Shown: one piece after another, positions 11,306 through 22,805 of the stretch
Layout of the letters: every line of letters begins with the position of its first letter
Position numbering within the stretch: position 1 is the stretch's first letter
Assembly: GCA_958450365.1 (NCBI GenBank)
Contig: CAUEEP010000736.1
Location: 3,592,001 to 3,656,000, forward strand
Direction of reading: 5' to 3'
Length of the DNA stretch: 64,000 bases
DNA from: Mesorhabditis belari
Lineage: Eukaryota > Nematoda > Chromadorea > Rhabditida > Rhabditidae
Notes under the pieces: generated by a model
Seen by the model: the letters and a program-made list of their open reading frames with translations, nothing else
The model's database searches: none
What the model was told of the DNA's origin: nothing
Made by a program: the position numbers and the translations under genes

Positions 11306-14300
11306 ATGGGTAAAAGAATTGTGGTGTCAAGTGGAATGCTTATTTCTTGGTCATTTCTCATCCTTTTCATCACTCTACACAACATCTTTACAGAAGCTGC
11401 TCCACAAGTTTGTTTTAAATCTTAAAGAAATCGTTTAATGCTAATGATTAAGTGGCTAAGTTTAGTTTACAATGATCTTTTGATCAATAAATCTTTGTAA
11501 CCTTGGTAATCTTGTTCTACTAGCATTTATAACATTATAAATGACAAAATCACAAATTCTTTTAAATAGAAAATGTTTTGCCATTCATTTTTCTATCATT
11601 TCAACCGGATTTTAGTCTATTTTAGTCTTCGATTTTAGTCTTCCAAGTGAATTTAAGTGCAAAGAGACCAATTTCTTTGTAAAATTCGATAAAAACCTCT
11701 ATAAAGGAATCGGTTGAACAGATTATTCTCAAAATTCGGCTATATTTGACATTGACATTGACATTGACATTGGCATTGACATTGGCATTGACATTGGTAT
11801 TGACATTGGTATTGACATTGGCATTGACATTGGCATTGGCATTGACATTGACATTGGCATTGGCATTGACAGTCATTGACAACAAAAGGTTTATGCAAAT
11901 CAAAAAAACGCTTAAATTGCGTCTTCGGGTTGTCGCCTTTTTTTTGACTATCCGACTTCATGCCTACATAAAAAAACTATAGAATATAAACTTTATAATA
12001 CTAAACTAATGCTAAACTAAACTAATAATACTAAAAAACAAATTTTCATAAGATTTCTTTATTTTGTAGAAAAATAATAGGCCTTTCTAATAGAGCAAGC
12101 ATTAGATTAATTGATATTGGGTTGGTGGAAAAGTCCTTTCCGATTTTTTGGGAGAGTACCTTAAATTTGTCGAATTTTGACGTTTTATATTGGGTTGGGG
12201 ACTATGACTCGGCGCCGAAAATCAAAAAAATGTCTAAAACTTCTATTCGACTTCGTCAAATAATATGCGTTTGATATCAGTAGAATGGTTAACTAATTCT
12301 CTACAAAACGACATTTAAAAGAAAATTCAAACAGCGCCTCCGCTCAAGAAAAAGCCATTTTTTCACAAAAACTACAAACTGTCATCTAGAAAAAACCATT
12401 GGTGGGATCTTCCTGCAAATTTGGCAACTGAAGTAATTGAATGTGCTCTATCTTTTTTATATAAACACCAAAGAAGGTTTATGTGAAAGAAACTGTTCAA
12501 ATGATGAGTCGGACTCTTTGCCATTTTAACCAGCTGCGTTTGGAAGTTCATAAACTCCACGAAAGAAAAGCTTTGTGGAATCTCTCAAAAGTCATTTTGT
12601 AGAGAAATAGTGGATCCTTTTGATGAAACCAAACGTATATTTAAAGAAGGCTTTATGTGTGCAAAAAGTCCCTTTAAAGTTTGGCGCCGAGTCATAGTCG
12701 CCAACCCAATAGCTCATCCTAAAGCTGAATTCAAGACGGATCGATTGGTAAAAACCGTTTTGAGATATCTCTTTTCTAAAAGCTTTTACAGCTATTTTAG
12801 TAAAGGGCGGCAGAGCCAAAAAATGGCTGTTTTCACGTTTTCAAAAAATGGCTGTTTTCACGTTTTCAAAAAATGGCTGTTTCGTTAGTTTTCCGTGCGG
12901 ATTTGTTTGTCATTTATAAATGCTAGTAGAATAATTTATATCATTTATAAATAAATCATTTATAGATAAATCATTTATAAATAAATCAAATAAATCATTT
13001 ATATAAATACTTTATTCAGAAAGAAATAAAGTGCGAAAACGCACTAATAAAATCTATTATATTAGATAATTTGCATATTAATTTGTCTTCTTTATTTCTC
13101 TAACTTTAATCGAACGAAAAATGAACCTGAACTTGAACAAAACCCAAACAAAACCCGAACAATCCCCAGCTCTGTCATTTGTTTTCCTCCAATCCTCCAT
13201 CCAATACAATGGGAATTTCAAAGTCTAGACTCAAAATTGAATCTGTGACAATGCAATAATCTCTTCCTTTTTTTTTCTCATTCAAATTAAAAAGCTTTCC
13301 TTTTTTTTCTCATCACAAGTCATTCCAGATGTTTTCCTTTAAAAATAACACCTGTTTTTTCTATACTTTCCATTACTGACGTCAGAAAAACAATTGAAAT
13401 TAATTAAAAATCAAATTTTTAATTAGCTTAGTAACAGCAAAAAAAAATCCGATGAAAAAACAGTAGATTCTGGCGTTATTCTCTTTACAAGGTAAAATCC
13501 ACAGGAAAACCAGTAGATTCTGGCTTTATTCTTTTTACAAGGTAAAATCCACAGGTTTTAAATAAATGATTTCAAATTTTCAGGACAAGGAGAAGCTATT
13601 GAAATTCACGAATTTAAGAGGTGGGTTTGAGAGCAATTTTAATTTAAAATTTAAAGCAAATTTAAAAAGCAATTTGTATAAGAGAGTTTATTTTATTTGT
13701 ATAAGATTTTATAGAGTTTGTATAAGAGATATTTTAAGATTTATTAACTTTAAAATATAGACGATTAAAATTGGAACAAGTTTCAGCTTAGTATTTTAAA
13801 AGTAAAAAAAAACTAAAAATCTTTCAGTGTGTCGAGCAGAAAGATTTTCCACAGAAAAATGGGCTCCTTGTCCTTCGCATAGAGTGAGTTTTTGATGTTT
13901 AAGATCTTTTTGGATACTTGTAAAAGTAATTCAAGTCAAAGAAATCTATTATATATAAAAGAGAAGTGTCCGTCTGTCTGTCCGTCCGTCCGTCACATTC
14001 GGGATCTCGGCTCCACATGAACCGATTTCGATAAACTTTTTTTTAATCGATAGGGAATTAAATGAATAAGTAAATATTGGTCAAAACAAGTTTATCATAA
14101 AAAAAACCTGTAAAAAATTAGAAAAATCACTTAGCTATATCCTTTTTGACCTTTGGGGGTCCTTGGGGGATGGTCGAGGTGGTTGGCGTCCTGTCTACGA
14201 AACGACTGCTCTAAGGGGTGTCGGGTTCGCTTCCCACCCGTTCCAAACTTTTTTTTTGCTTTAAATCTTTTCAAGCATAAAGTTGAAGTATGCAAATTTG

Positions 14301-17300
14301 AGTTGCTTTGCAGCGAAGGTATTGTTACAGGAGTCTCAGAGGGGCGCTCGGCGCGACGTTAGTCGCAGCGAGTGTCCCAAAATAGCACCAATATCATTGT
14401 CAGTGGTGCTTCGAAGGGTACCAGAGTTAGTTCCGATATTACTCGCGCCGAGCCTCCCAGTATAGATGTCGGTGGTGCTTCGGAGGGTACCAGAAATCAG
14501 AAAAACCACTTAGCCATGCGCCTTTTTACCGTCGGCCGCCCCATGGGGTGTGGTCGAGGTGGTTGGCGTCCCGTCTACGAAACGACTACTCTAAGGGGTA
14601 TCAGGTTCGATTCCCAAACTTTTTTTGCTTTAAATGTTTTCAAGTATAGATGAAGTATGCAAATTTGAGTTGCTTTGCAGCAAAGCTATGGTTACAGGGG
14701 GATCGGAGGGGTGCGAAGCGCGACATTAGTCGCACCGAAAATAGCACCAATATCAGTGTCAGTGGTGCTTCGAAGGGTACCAGAGCTAGTTCCGATATTA
14801 CTTGAATAAGATAGATATTTTAAATGTTCCCATTTAGCCGCATGATCCAATTGATTGGCCTTGTATCAGAGCGGTTGATTTGTGTAATGGAAATCGAGAT
14901 TGTCCAAATGGTGAAGATGAGGAACCGAACATGTGCATGTTTCATTCTTTGGTTCGTTTTACTTTAAAATGCTAGAACTTTAAACAAATTTCTGTAATGG
15001 TTAAGTTAAAGGGGAGATTTATCCATTTAAATTTGTGTTTTTATGATTCAAATAGTTAGCTTTAAAGTAAAGAGATTTCAGCGAGCTTTCAAACTTTTAA
15101 ACTTTCAAAACAACACCCATAAAAATCTCAATTTTTAGAATCAAGGATCATTGCGTCAATTGCAGCTGGACTTTTTGAGATTCAGTGGTGTTACACCGTC
15201 GTCAAGAACACCCTCTGAATTTGTGAAAATCAAGTCTGAGCCATATACGGGTGAGTTTTGAAGTTAAAACAACAACGACATCAATGATCAATGATCAATG
15301 ATTGACAGAATTTCAACAAATCTATAAAAAGCCTAACAAAAGTATTAAAACCCGAGGGTTTCAGTTAGATTAGGCTAAGACGAAGATTGGGCTGCACCAG
15401 GAAGAGACAAGCAGATCAAAGCAGGGCTGGATGGGTCAAGCTAGATCCAGGGATTGGCCTGGCTCTAGCTTTGTCTGGTTTACAGGGAAAGCCCAGTTAA
15501 AAGCCTTTCCTGGTGTTAGAATCCAGTTAAAAGCCTTTCCTGGTGTTAGAATCCAGTTAAAAGCCTTTCCTGGTGTTAGAATCCAGTTAAAAGCCTTTCC
15601 TGGTGTTAGAATCCAGTTAAAAGCCTTTCCTGGTGTTAGAATCCAGTTAAAAACCTTTCCTGGTGTGAGAATTCAGTTAAGACATTCACTCTAGATAAAT
15701 TCCAGCTAAAACTATCAAAATTTAATTGAAAACATTTACAGAATTCGACTAACGTTTGGAATGATCTCCTTTTTCATCTCGAATTTCTCCAAATCGGCTC
15801 TCTTACTAGAATTGATAGAATTGTTGTCGAATTTTCTTTTTTCTTTCTCTCTGCATCTTTACACAAAAAGTTTTTTGTACCGGTGAATTGTCGATTTCTT
15901 TCTTTTTATTGATTCATTACTTTCTCGCTGAACAAATGCAAATGTTAATCATTCATTGTCCGAATCCGAAACATAAAACTCTCAAAAAAAAAAATGTTTT
16001 GTCTCTTAAATGGGATTATCATTTTAATCGATGAGCTCATCATTGCGTGTTTCAGTGAAACCGATCAAACCTAAAAAAGTTTGATAAAAAGGATATACAG
16101 TACTGGACAATGAAATATGATATTTGAAAAACGATTATCGTCACTTTCACGCGTCTGTAACTCCGTTGTCTTTGAGTTTAAACTATTAATGTTCTACATT
16201 TTCTGAAAGCTCTTTTCAAGGGCTACACAATGGTAATATTAATATTTAGAAATACGGTAAAGACAAGGGAGTTACAGAGACAAGGGAGCTACAGAGACAA
16301 GGGAGTTACAGAGACAAGGGAGTTACAGAGACAAGGGAGTTACAGAGACAAGGGAGTTACAGAGACAAGGGAGTTACAGAGACAAGGGAGTTACAGAGAC
16401 AAGGGAGGCTTTTTCTTTAAGGTGAACTTTGTGCATAAATGTGAAAACACATCCTTTCTAGTATACTCAAATTCTATTTACCAAAAGATTGCTATAAAAG
16501 AACTTAAGAAGTGGACTAGAAAGAGTGTGTTTCGAGCACAAAATATACTTGAAGAACAATCTTTGAAACAACTTTGAAACAACTTTGACTTTGAAACAAG
16601 AATTTTCTTGTTCTTGAGTCTATTTTGACTATTTCTAAGTCATTATTGTCATTATTGCTAGATTAAGTAAGCTAGAAAAGATTTTTTTCTATTTTGGAAA
16701 TCTTAAAAGACGAAATTGATGTTGAAATAAGCATTGAAACACTGAAAAATGACTTAAAAAGACCTTAAACACCTGGGGGGAGATTGTTTATCTCCAATCA
16801 AAACTGATCAACTGAACAAATTGATCATTAAAAATTGAATTCAACCAACATTTTACCTTGTGATAGTAGTTTACTACTTGATAGTAATTTTAAATCAACA
16901 AAATGTCTCAAGGGAATGAAGTCAGAGAACAATGGAATCAAAATAATAATTTTCAAACTTCTTTTCTAAACAAAAATTTCAATAACAAGCCTATAATTAG
17001 ATTTTTTTGAGCTTATAATTAGATTGTTAGCTGTGTCAGCTGCTTGTTAGGCGTGTCAGCTGATTGTTAGCTCTGTCAGCTGATTGTTAGCTATGTCAGC
17101 TGATTGTTAGCTGTGTCAGCTGCTTGTTAGGTGTGTCAGCTGCTTGTTAGGTGTGTCAGCTGCTTGCTAGGTGTGTCAGCTGCTTGTTAGGTGTGTCAGC
17201 TGCTTGTTAGCTGTGTTACTTTTAAATAATTCTACTATAAGTTCGTATACTAAGTCTTTCTTTAGCCCATTTGGAATGGCTTTCAGTCGATCGTAACAAA

Positions 17301-17366
17301 ACCAAGAGGCAAAGCCAAATGCTTAACCCATTCGAGGAGAATGACGTCAAGAATGCTAAATATTAA
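11306..17366 (+). CDS. Secreted LDL-receptor class A domain protein
   Basis: Six exons in consistent phase (11306-11407, 13584-13620, 13828-13883, 14838-14951, 15139-15250, 17266-17366) give 173 residues. Residues 1-30 are a signal peptide. The middle holds six cysteines (48, 61, 74, 81, 87, 98) ending in NRDCPNGEDE, the calcium-binding signature of an LDLa module; spacing between the first three cysteines is wider than usual. The C-terminal third is polar, with a possible basic site (KTKR). LDLa modules bind protein or lipid ligands outside the cell; the ligand here is unknown. No membrane segment follows, so it is probably secreted. Introns 1 and 5 are about 2 kb and filled with repeats. 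The short exon 2 is the least certain. Confidence 0.75.
11745..11868. repeat. Hexanucleotide repeat in intron 1
   Basis: TGACAT/TGGCAT/TGGTAT hexamers in a run of about twenty. The ORFs it produces on both strands are a side effect of the period of six. Confidence 0.9.
12117..12897. mobile_element. Mariner-derived element, interrupted
   Basis: Starts TTGGGTTGGTGGAAAAGTCC next to TA. The same sequence occurs uninterrupted at 30048-30266. Here it is split by a second element at 12190-12709. The right part (12710-12897) carries a short minus-strand ORF beginning ALPPFTKIAV and a triplicated CAAAAAATGGCTGTTTTCACG. Confidence 0.75.
12190..12709. mobile_element. Nested inverted-repeat element
   Basis: About 520 bp with ends TTGGGTTGGGGACTATGACT and CGCCGAGTCATAGTCGCCAACCCAA, flanked by TA. 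It is inserted in the element at 12117-12897; the empty site is preserved at 30118-30124. Degenerate ORFs inside suggest a mariner-like relic. Confidence 0.8.
13964..14012. repeat. CTGTCCGT motif, first copy
   Basis: GTCCGTCTGTCTGTCCGTCCGTCCGTC. The same motif occurs at 55284-55307, and in both places a tRNA-like sequence follows within 100-200 bp, so they may be parts of one repeat family. Confidence 0.5.
14150..14800. repeat. Tandem duplication with two tRNA-like segments
   Basis: Two units about 370 bp apart (14150-14430 and 14525-14800) each contain GGTCGAGGTGGTTGGCGTC, then GTCTACGAAACGAC, a short hairpin and a T-arm (GGGTTCGCTTCCC or AGGTTCGATTCCC). The loop CTACGAA has U33 and would place ACG as anticodon; CTCTAAGGGG sits where a class II variable arm would. 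The 3' acceptor strand does not pair, so these are tRNA-like relics. A block with AGTGGTGCTTCGAAGGGTACC is repeated three times between and after them. Confidence 0.55.
15487..15685. repeat. 30-bp minisatellite in intron 5
   Basis: Six to seven near-identical copies of a 30-bp unit containing CAGTTAAAAGCCTTTCCTGG. Because 30 is a multiple of three it makes a spurious repetitive ORF (QLKAFPGVRI units). Confidence 0.9.
16256..16406. repeat. 17-bp minisatellite in intron 5
   Basis: About nine copies of GACAAGGGAGTTACAGA, nearly identical. Unrelated in sequence to the two other minisatellites in the same intron. Confidence 0.9.
17024..17215. repeat. 20-bp minisatellite in intron 5
   Basis: About ten copies of TTGTTAGGTGTGTCAGCTGC with C/G and A/T variants in two positions. 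It ends only 50 bp before the last exon of the LDLa gene. Confidence 0.9.
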
Positions 17367-17581
17367 TTCTCTTGCTTGAATTTGGTTCTAAAAATGCAAG
17401 AGATTTCAAAAATCAGATCTCTTTATCTATTCAAAAGAATTTGATGTAAAAGAACACCAGAAAAAATGTTTTTCTATCAGCTTTCTACCAGATTGAGCAG
17501 TATTTTTGTAAAAAAAGCCAAAAATAACTGTTTTTAAGCTCAAGAAAAGGATTGTAATTTGTTTTTAAAACATATTTTAAA

Positions 17582-20500
17582 CTAATTACCTTGATAATTA
17601 AAAGTCGTGCAATATTGTCTGAGAAATGGCCGACCCAAACGCACAATTTTTGACTTTCTCGGTCCTGGAATCAGCTTCAAAGCACAACCATCGTAGAAAC
17701 CGCTCTGAAAATTGTAGTAGACAAATATAACAATAGTTTGCAGCTATTTACAATTGTATTTTTGAACTTTTCATTGTTTACAATGTCTCATAAACTTTCC
17801 GATTTCCAGACTTTTAATTGCATTTCAAAATGTACTTTGTGACGGAGGAATGTTTTCAAATTTTTTTTTTTTTTTGCAAATCTTATTTCGTGACACTTTT
17901 TTCTAAGATAATTTGGGAAAAGGTTTTCAAAAAGGAATGAAAACCTCTTGAATGTACTGTTGTGGAGGAATCGAGATGATTGTTTGATCAAGAGTGAAAT
18001 TGAGAGAGGGACCAATCTCTTTCATATCACAAGGAACCATGTGCTGAAAAGAAATATATAAAAATATAGAAAAAAGTTAGAAAACTGATCATTTCACTTA
18101 AAAAAACTAATTAATCATATTACTGTTATTGATTTAATTGTAAGTTATTGTTGTTTTTCGGATATTTAATGTGCGCAATTGGCAATCTAACTTTAAGCTT
18201 AAATTTCTTGGTGTTGGGTCAACCAATTTCAATATTCTTGGCACCATTAGATGCCCCAAGTCTTTCTCTATCGATTGGTATAAAAACTATTTAAATCGAA
18301 CAGCCCAACACCAAGATATTTGAGCTTAAAGTTGGATTGCCAATTGCGCACATCAAATATCCGATAAACAACAATAACTTACAATTAAATCAATGGGAAA
18401 GGGGGCGGGGCGCGTATAAAAGGTCCGTCGCCTCGCACCTTTGCCATTCGTAAACTTTGAGCTTAAATTTCTTGGTGTTGGGTCAACCAATTTCAATATT
18501 CTTGAAATCATTGGATGCCCCAAGTCTTTCTCTATCGATTGGTATAAAAACTATTTAAATTCAACAGCCCAACACCAAGAAATTTGGGATTGTTGGATTG
18601 CCAATGGGAAAGGGGGCGGAGCGCGTATAAAAGGTCCGTCGCCCCGCCCCTTTGCCATTGGCAATCTAACTTTAAGATCAAATTTCTTAGTGTTGGGTTA
18701 TCCGATTTTAATATTCTTGACATCATTGGATTTGTCAAATCTTTCTCTATCGATTGGTACAAAAACTATTTAAATTGGACCACTCAACATCAAGATATTT
18801 GAGCTTAAAGTTGGGTTGGCAATGGCAAACAGGGCGGGGATGTTGGGTTATCCAATTTCAATATTCTTAATATCATTGGATGCCCCAAGACTTTCTCTAT
18901 CGATTGGTATAAAAACTATTTAAATTGGACCACTCAACATCAAGATATTTGAGCTCAAAGTTGGGTTGCCAATGGGAAATGAGGGGGTCAAATGTCTCAC
19001 AATCGTTATGGTCCAAATCGGGTTCACTAGACAAAAACTTTATGATACTTGTTAAACTATAAGCCTATAAGCTGTGAAATTTTATCAATTGCTATCAATA
19101 TTATCAAAAATTACCTGCTGAAGCCCTCTCCTGAAACGGAATTTCTTGTAGCGAGAATGAGTCTTCTCAAGGATGATTCGGAAGAGCTCTGGTGGAACCT
19201 AGAGAACTAATTTGCATGGCCATTATTAGTATTGAACTTTGAGATTAGATAGTTATCAGTTTTTTTAGCAATCATTATCCTTCTGACAATCCTCACCTCA
19301 ATATTGTCTCTCTCAACGTGAATCACTGCCGCCTCCAATTTGTCGAATTTTACGCAGCCCACCGACGCACTGAAAACTAAAAAGTAAGCAGAAGCGCTTA
19401 TTTTTAAGAATAAAATGAATATTTGGCAAGACAAGCAAGATTTTACCTCTTCAAAGCAACCTTCCAACCAAACTCCGACTTTGGTGGTTGAATTTGAATC
19501 CATTGATTCGGATAGCCACAATCTCTTTCATTATTCGATCCAAAAGTGATTTTTCCTAACTCAGCATTGTTTCTTTTTACTCTAAAAGTCTTTGAGGTTA
19601 GTTTGAAAGATTTTTATGTACTTTGGATTGAGATAAATGGTGAAAACGGGTTGAAGGAGCATCGGTAGGATTTGTGTGGCCTCGGTTTCAATTTCTTTCT
19701 AAAGTTTTACTATTCTATTAGTATTTGAATGTCACAATGGCTTAAAAGGATGTAGAAATACGAAAATGTAGTTAAAATTATCTAAAAAAAACACTTACAG
19801 ATCTTCGATAATCGAGTATAAAAATCCCCTCGGAACTCTCGATTCGATCGTCCTCTTTGGCTAGATGAAACGTGAAATTTCTTCTCAATTCACCACCTAA
19901 ATTCAGAATTTTATAATATTAATTTATAATACAGTCATGGACAAAAGTCTTTTAACGTTGGTTTTTAGAAGTTTGTTCTTTGTATATCTTGATCCAAATC
20001 CGACCAATCTCTCTAAATTGGTTCCTTATCTCTAAATTTGGTTTCTTATCTTTTACTCTACAACTTTGGTTCCCTATCTCTCTAAATTTATTTCCTTATC
20101 TCTTATTTCCTTATCTGCAAACGGTTCAAAGATTTAAAGAGCTTATTATCTCTAATTTTAACATTACAAAAAGATGGATTTAACAATTTATCAGGTGTCA
20201 TGAACTTTTTAATAAAACAAGACTTTTGTCCATGACTCTATTACTATTTACTGTTTAATATTTATTATTAATATTGAATGTAAATGTTTGATTTAAAGTT
20301 TAGATTCAGATTTAGAACTCACCGAAACGAAGCCATTCTGTAAAAGTCGTTTCATTTCCTTTTGTAAGATTTTGAAATGTTGTTGATTGCCTAAATGTTA
20401 TTTTATTAGAAAACAAATCTACTTTAATATTATAATATCTAGAAAATGAAATAGTTGGGGGTGGGACATTTGCGCACCTTTTTTTGCTGGAAAAGGCCTT

Positions 20501-21491
20501 AGGAAAGGTCGTAGAGCTTCGAAAATGTTTCCATACTGGGGAAATTCCGAATTTCGACAAATCAAAGCAAATCAGACCTCGCTGACACGTTAAATTTGAG
20601 CTAAAAGGCAAAAACTACGCAACTTAACGCTTTTCCGCAGTTTTTGCCTTTTAGCCCAAATTTGACGTGTCAGCGAGGTCTGATTTGTCGAAATTCGGAA
20701 TCTACGCATACGATTCCCTTATATGGAAATATTTTCGAAGCTCTACGACCTTTCCTAAGGCCTTTTCCAGCAAAAAAAAGGTGCGCAAATGTCCAGATGC
20801 GCAAAAAACAGGTCGCATTTGTTCCACCCCCTTAAAATTAATTTAACTATGAAGAGTTAAAAGAAAGTTCTTTAAATCTCTATTGTTCAAAAGAAGTCTT
20901 GATTATTTAATAGATCTAAAATACAAAATACAAAATTGTCGCAAAAATACAACCAAATTTAAGCCAACTCTGATTGTGAATTCTAAAATGGTCTAGTAAC
21001 TTATTATAGCATTTAAAAAATTCAATGTAGCATCTAGATAGTTGTACTTGAATTTCCCAATTAATTTTGTTTTATCGTTATGTTATTTCATTAGAAAATG
21101 AATCCGTTTTAAAATTATAATAGCTAGAAAATGAAATAGTTATCGAAAATTTTCAATCAACAAACTTTGGATTGTATCCTCGAAAAATCTCAAAAGTCTC
21201 TCCACCATCAAAGCTTGTTCGAAACGCCAATTTCACAATTTGCTCTTAAACTTATCAATAAACTTATCAATTTGTTCCATCTGTTTACCTGGGATTCCCA
21301 ATGTGAAATTTAACACTGGTGCACATTCGATTTCTCCCGGGAAATCACGAAAATTCAACTTTTAACAAAAACCTTGAATAATCCTACCATTCTGGCTGCT
21401 TGTACAAAGATTTTTCCACTATTAAATTATGCAAACAATTAATAAATGACAATATATCCAAGAAATAATAGAATTTGAAGAGTCTAGCCAT
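17582..21491 (-). CDS. Aspartic-protease-fold protein lacking both catalytic motifs
   Basis: Ten exons (21491-21420, 21358-21289, 21244-21166, 20438-20323, 19896-19799, 19589-19447, 19369-19297, 19198-19115, 18043-17945, 17704-17582) give about 318 residues with a signal-like N-terminus. Pepsin-family landmarks are visible in order: LGIPEQ (for GTPPQ), FTEWLRFGG, GKITFGSNN, the VPP after the second active-site loop, IPPQQY, and LGRPFLRQYCTTF (for LGDVFLRxYYTVF). Where the first DTG should stand there is RTS (56-58); the second is replaced by HVE (210-212). Both catalytic aspartates appear lost, so it is probably a non-enzymatic, secreted relative. The exon 5/6 junction needs a weak acceptor (CAAAG); the stronger TTTTAG shifts frame, so pseudogenisation is possible. 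Exon 1 is also uncertain. Confidence 0.65.
18160..18985. repeat. Array of hairpin elements in the last large intron
   Basis: Four units carry TTTCTTGGTGTTGGGT, TTTCTCTATCGATTGGTA and AAAAACTATTTAAAT. The first (18160-18363) has inverted ends of about 60 bp (GTGCGCAATTGGCAATCTAA). Two further palindromes of about 67 bp (18390-18450 and 18594-18663) are GC-rich with GTATAAAAGG at the centre. A cluster of short inverted-repeat elements inserted in one another. Confidence 0.75.
19932..20238. mobile_element. Tc1-type MITE
   Basis: Ends CAGTCATGGACAAAAGTCTT and its inverted partner, each flanked by TA, 307 bp, no transposase. Lies in the intron between exons 4 and 5 of the protease-like gene. Non-autonomous. 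Confidence 0.85.
20456..20834. mobile_element. Foldback element
   Basis: Two arms of roughly 150 and 190 bp are inverted copies: GGACATTTGCGCACC and AAGGCCTTAGGAAAGGTCGT on the left reappear complemented on the right, with a 30-bp centre near 20620. The right arm carries extra inserted bases. Confidence 0.85.
21060..21130 (-). pseudogene. Broken duplicate of protease-like exon 4
   Basis: CATTTTCTAG, TATTATAAT-TTTAAA and TCATTTTCTAATGAAATAACAT match the start of exon 4 (20438 onward) but a stop follows. It lies in the same intron as the real exon and looks like a decayed internal duplication. Confidence 0.6.
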
Positions 21492-21629
21492 GTCAAATAT
21501 CAAATAAACTGGAAAAGCGTCGGAGAAACGTCGGTGAAATGTCGGAGAAATATGACCACACCCTTGTATGCAAATTTGACAAACGTGAAAAGCCCCACGT
21601 CCCGGAAGATGGATCAATTGGTACTTCTG

Positions 21630-21890
21630 ATGTTTGTCCTCTTTAACATAAGCGAAAAAGAAATTCTAAGCAGTTCCTCTGGCAAAATATTTACAAAGGG
21701 GATGATGTGTTTTTTTTCACTTTTCAAATTATAATGTCTAGAAAATTGAATAGTTTGGATTGTATCCTCGAAAAATCTCAAAAGTCTTTTCATTTTTCCT
21801 CCAATAATTTTTGTGTATAACTCTTTTCCAATAAGAACTGCCAATGAAATTTTGAATCGGTGCCCCAGAGTTTTGAGAGAGTCCAATAGT
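21630..21890 (-). pseudogene. Upstream partial copy of protease-like exons 2-4
   Basis: Minus-strand sequence repeats exon 2 (GCACCgATT...), exon 3 (ACTTTTGAGATTTTTCGAGG, ATACAATCCAAA) and the start of exon 4 with stops and without an intron between the last two. The present gene seems to have arisen in, or lost, a tandem duplicate. Confidence 0.6.
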
Positions 21891-22079
21891 CTCGAAATCT
21901 TTAAATGATCTGTAGATGATCTTGATCTTGAAGCTCTAGTGGATTCTTAACATTATCTGTGCTACACATAAAATACATTATATCGTGTTGCTTTTTATCG
22001 ACCCTTTTCGTGTTATGTGTATGAATTCATGTATTAATCTTAAATCAATTTTTATTTCAGTTCCTGAATAAAGTATCTA

Positions 22080-22290
22080 TATCGTATTTTCTCTAATAGT
22101 AGTGCACCCTGAGAGCCGCCTAAATTCCTCGAAATCTCGAAAAGCGCTTATCAGAACCTATCGATGTGGGGTCGGAAAATGTAGCTGACGATGAGATCTA
22201 GTGGGGGATTTGAGTGTTGAGCTCCTGCAAAAGCTTGGAAACCGTAAAATACTCACCAACTCAGCTCGGTTCGGGAACTATTAGAGGAAA
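22080..22290. mobile_element. TACCGTATTTTCTCTA MITE, divergent copy
   Basis: Starts ATCGTATTTTCTCTAATAGT and shares CGATGTGGGGTCGGAAAATG with the other copies; the right end has decayed to GGAACTATTAGAGGAAATA. Copies: 22586-22805, 23688-24100, 25174-25395, 28931-29151, 29206-29427. Confidence 0.75.
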
Positions 22291-22404
22291 TAAATAACTT
22301 CAGAGAGCCGACTCCTTTATATATCAATGGACAATGCATGTCAATCGCTCATCGAGAAGATCCATGCCAAATCGATCAGCAGGTAATAGCTGAAAGATGA
22401 AATT

Positions 22405-22545
22405 GTTTAAGCTTAGGCTCAGGCTTAGGCTTAGACTTAGGCTTAGGCTCAGGTTCAGGTTTAGGCTTGGGCTCAGGCTTAGGCTTCGGCTTAGGCTTAG
22501 GCTCAGGTTTAGGCTTAGGCTCGGCTTAGGCTAAGGCTCAGGCAA
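22405..22545. repeat. Telomere-like interstitial repeat 3
   Basis: GGCTTAGGCTCAGGCTTAGG: TTAGGC units with TCAGGC, TTCGGC and TTGGGC variants, about 23 hexamers. This is closer to a true TTAGGC array than the two near the left edge. Confidence 0.7.
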
Positions 22546-22585
22546 AATTTGCTATTAAGTTTATTAAAGGCTGATTTTATTTCAA

Positions 22586-22805
22586 ACCGTATTTTCTCTA
22601 AAAGTAGTGCACCCAGGGCGTCGCCTAAATTGCTCAAAATCTCGAGAACCGCTTATCAGAATCTATCGATGTGGGGTCGGAAAATGTAGCTGACCATGAG
22701 ATCTAGTGGGGATTAGAGTGTTGAGCTTCTGCAAAAGCTTTGAAACCGTAAAATAGTCACCAACTCGGCCCGCTAGGGTGCACTACTATTAGAGAAAATA
22801 CGGTA
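22586..22805. mobile_element. TACCGTATTTTCTCTA MITE
   Basis: About 220 bp, ends ACCGTATTTTCTCTAAAAGT and ACTATTAGAGAAAATACGGT, with the family core CTTATCAGAATCTATCGATG. No coding capacity. Confidence 0.85.

Noticed and set aside
15431..15694. 87-codon ORF with repeated QLKAFPGVRI
   Set aside because: Product of the 30-bp minisatellite inside intron 5 of the LDLa gene.
17213..17325. Extra last exon of the protease-like gene (AFGFASWF on the minus strand)
   Set aside because: It resembles the pepsin C-terminus, but the plus strand there is the in-phase last exon of the LDLa gene with its stop, and the minus exon runs into a minisatellite. The TAG at 17582 closes the protease model.
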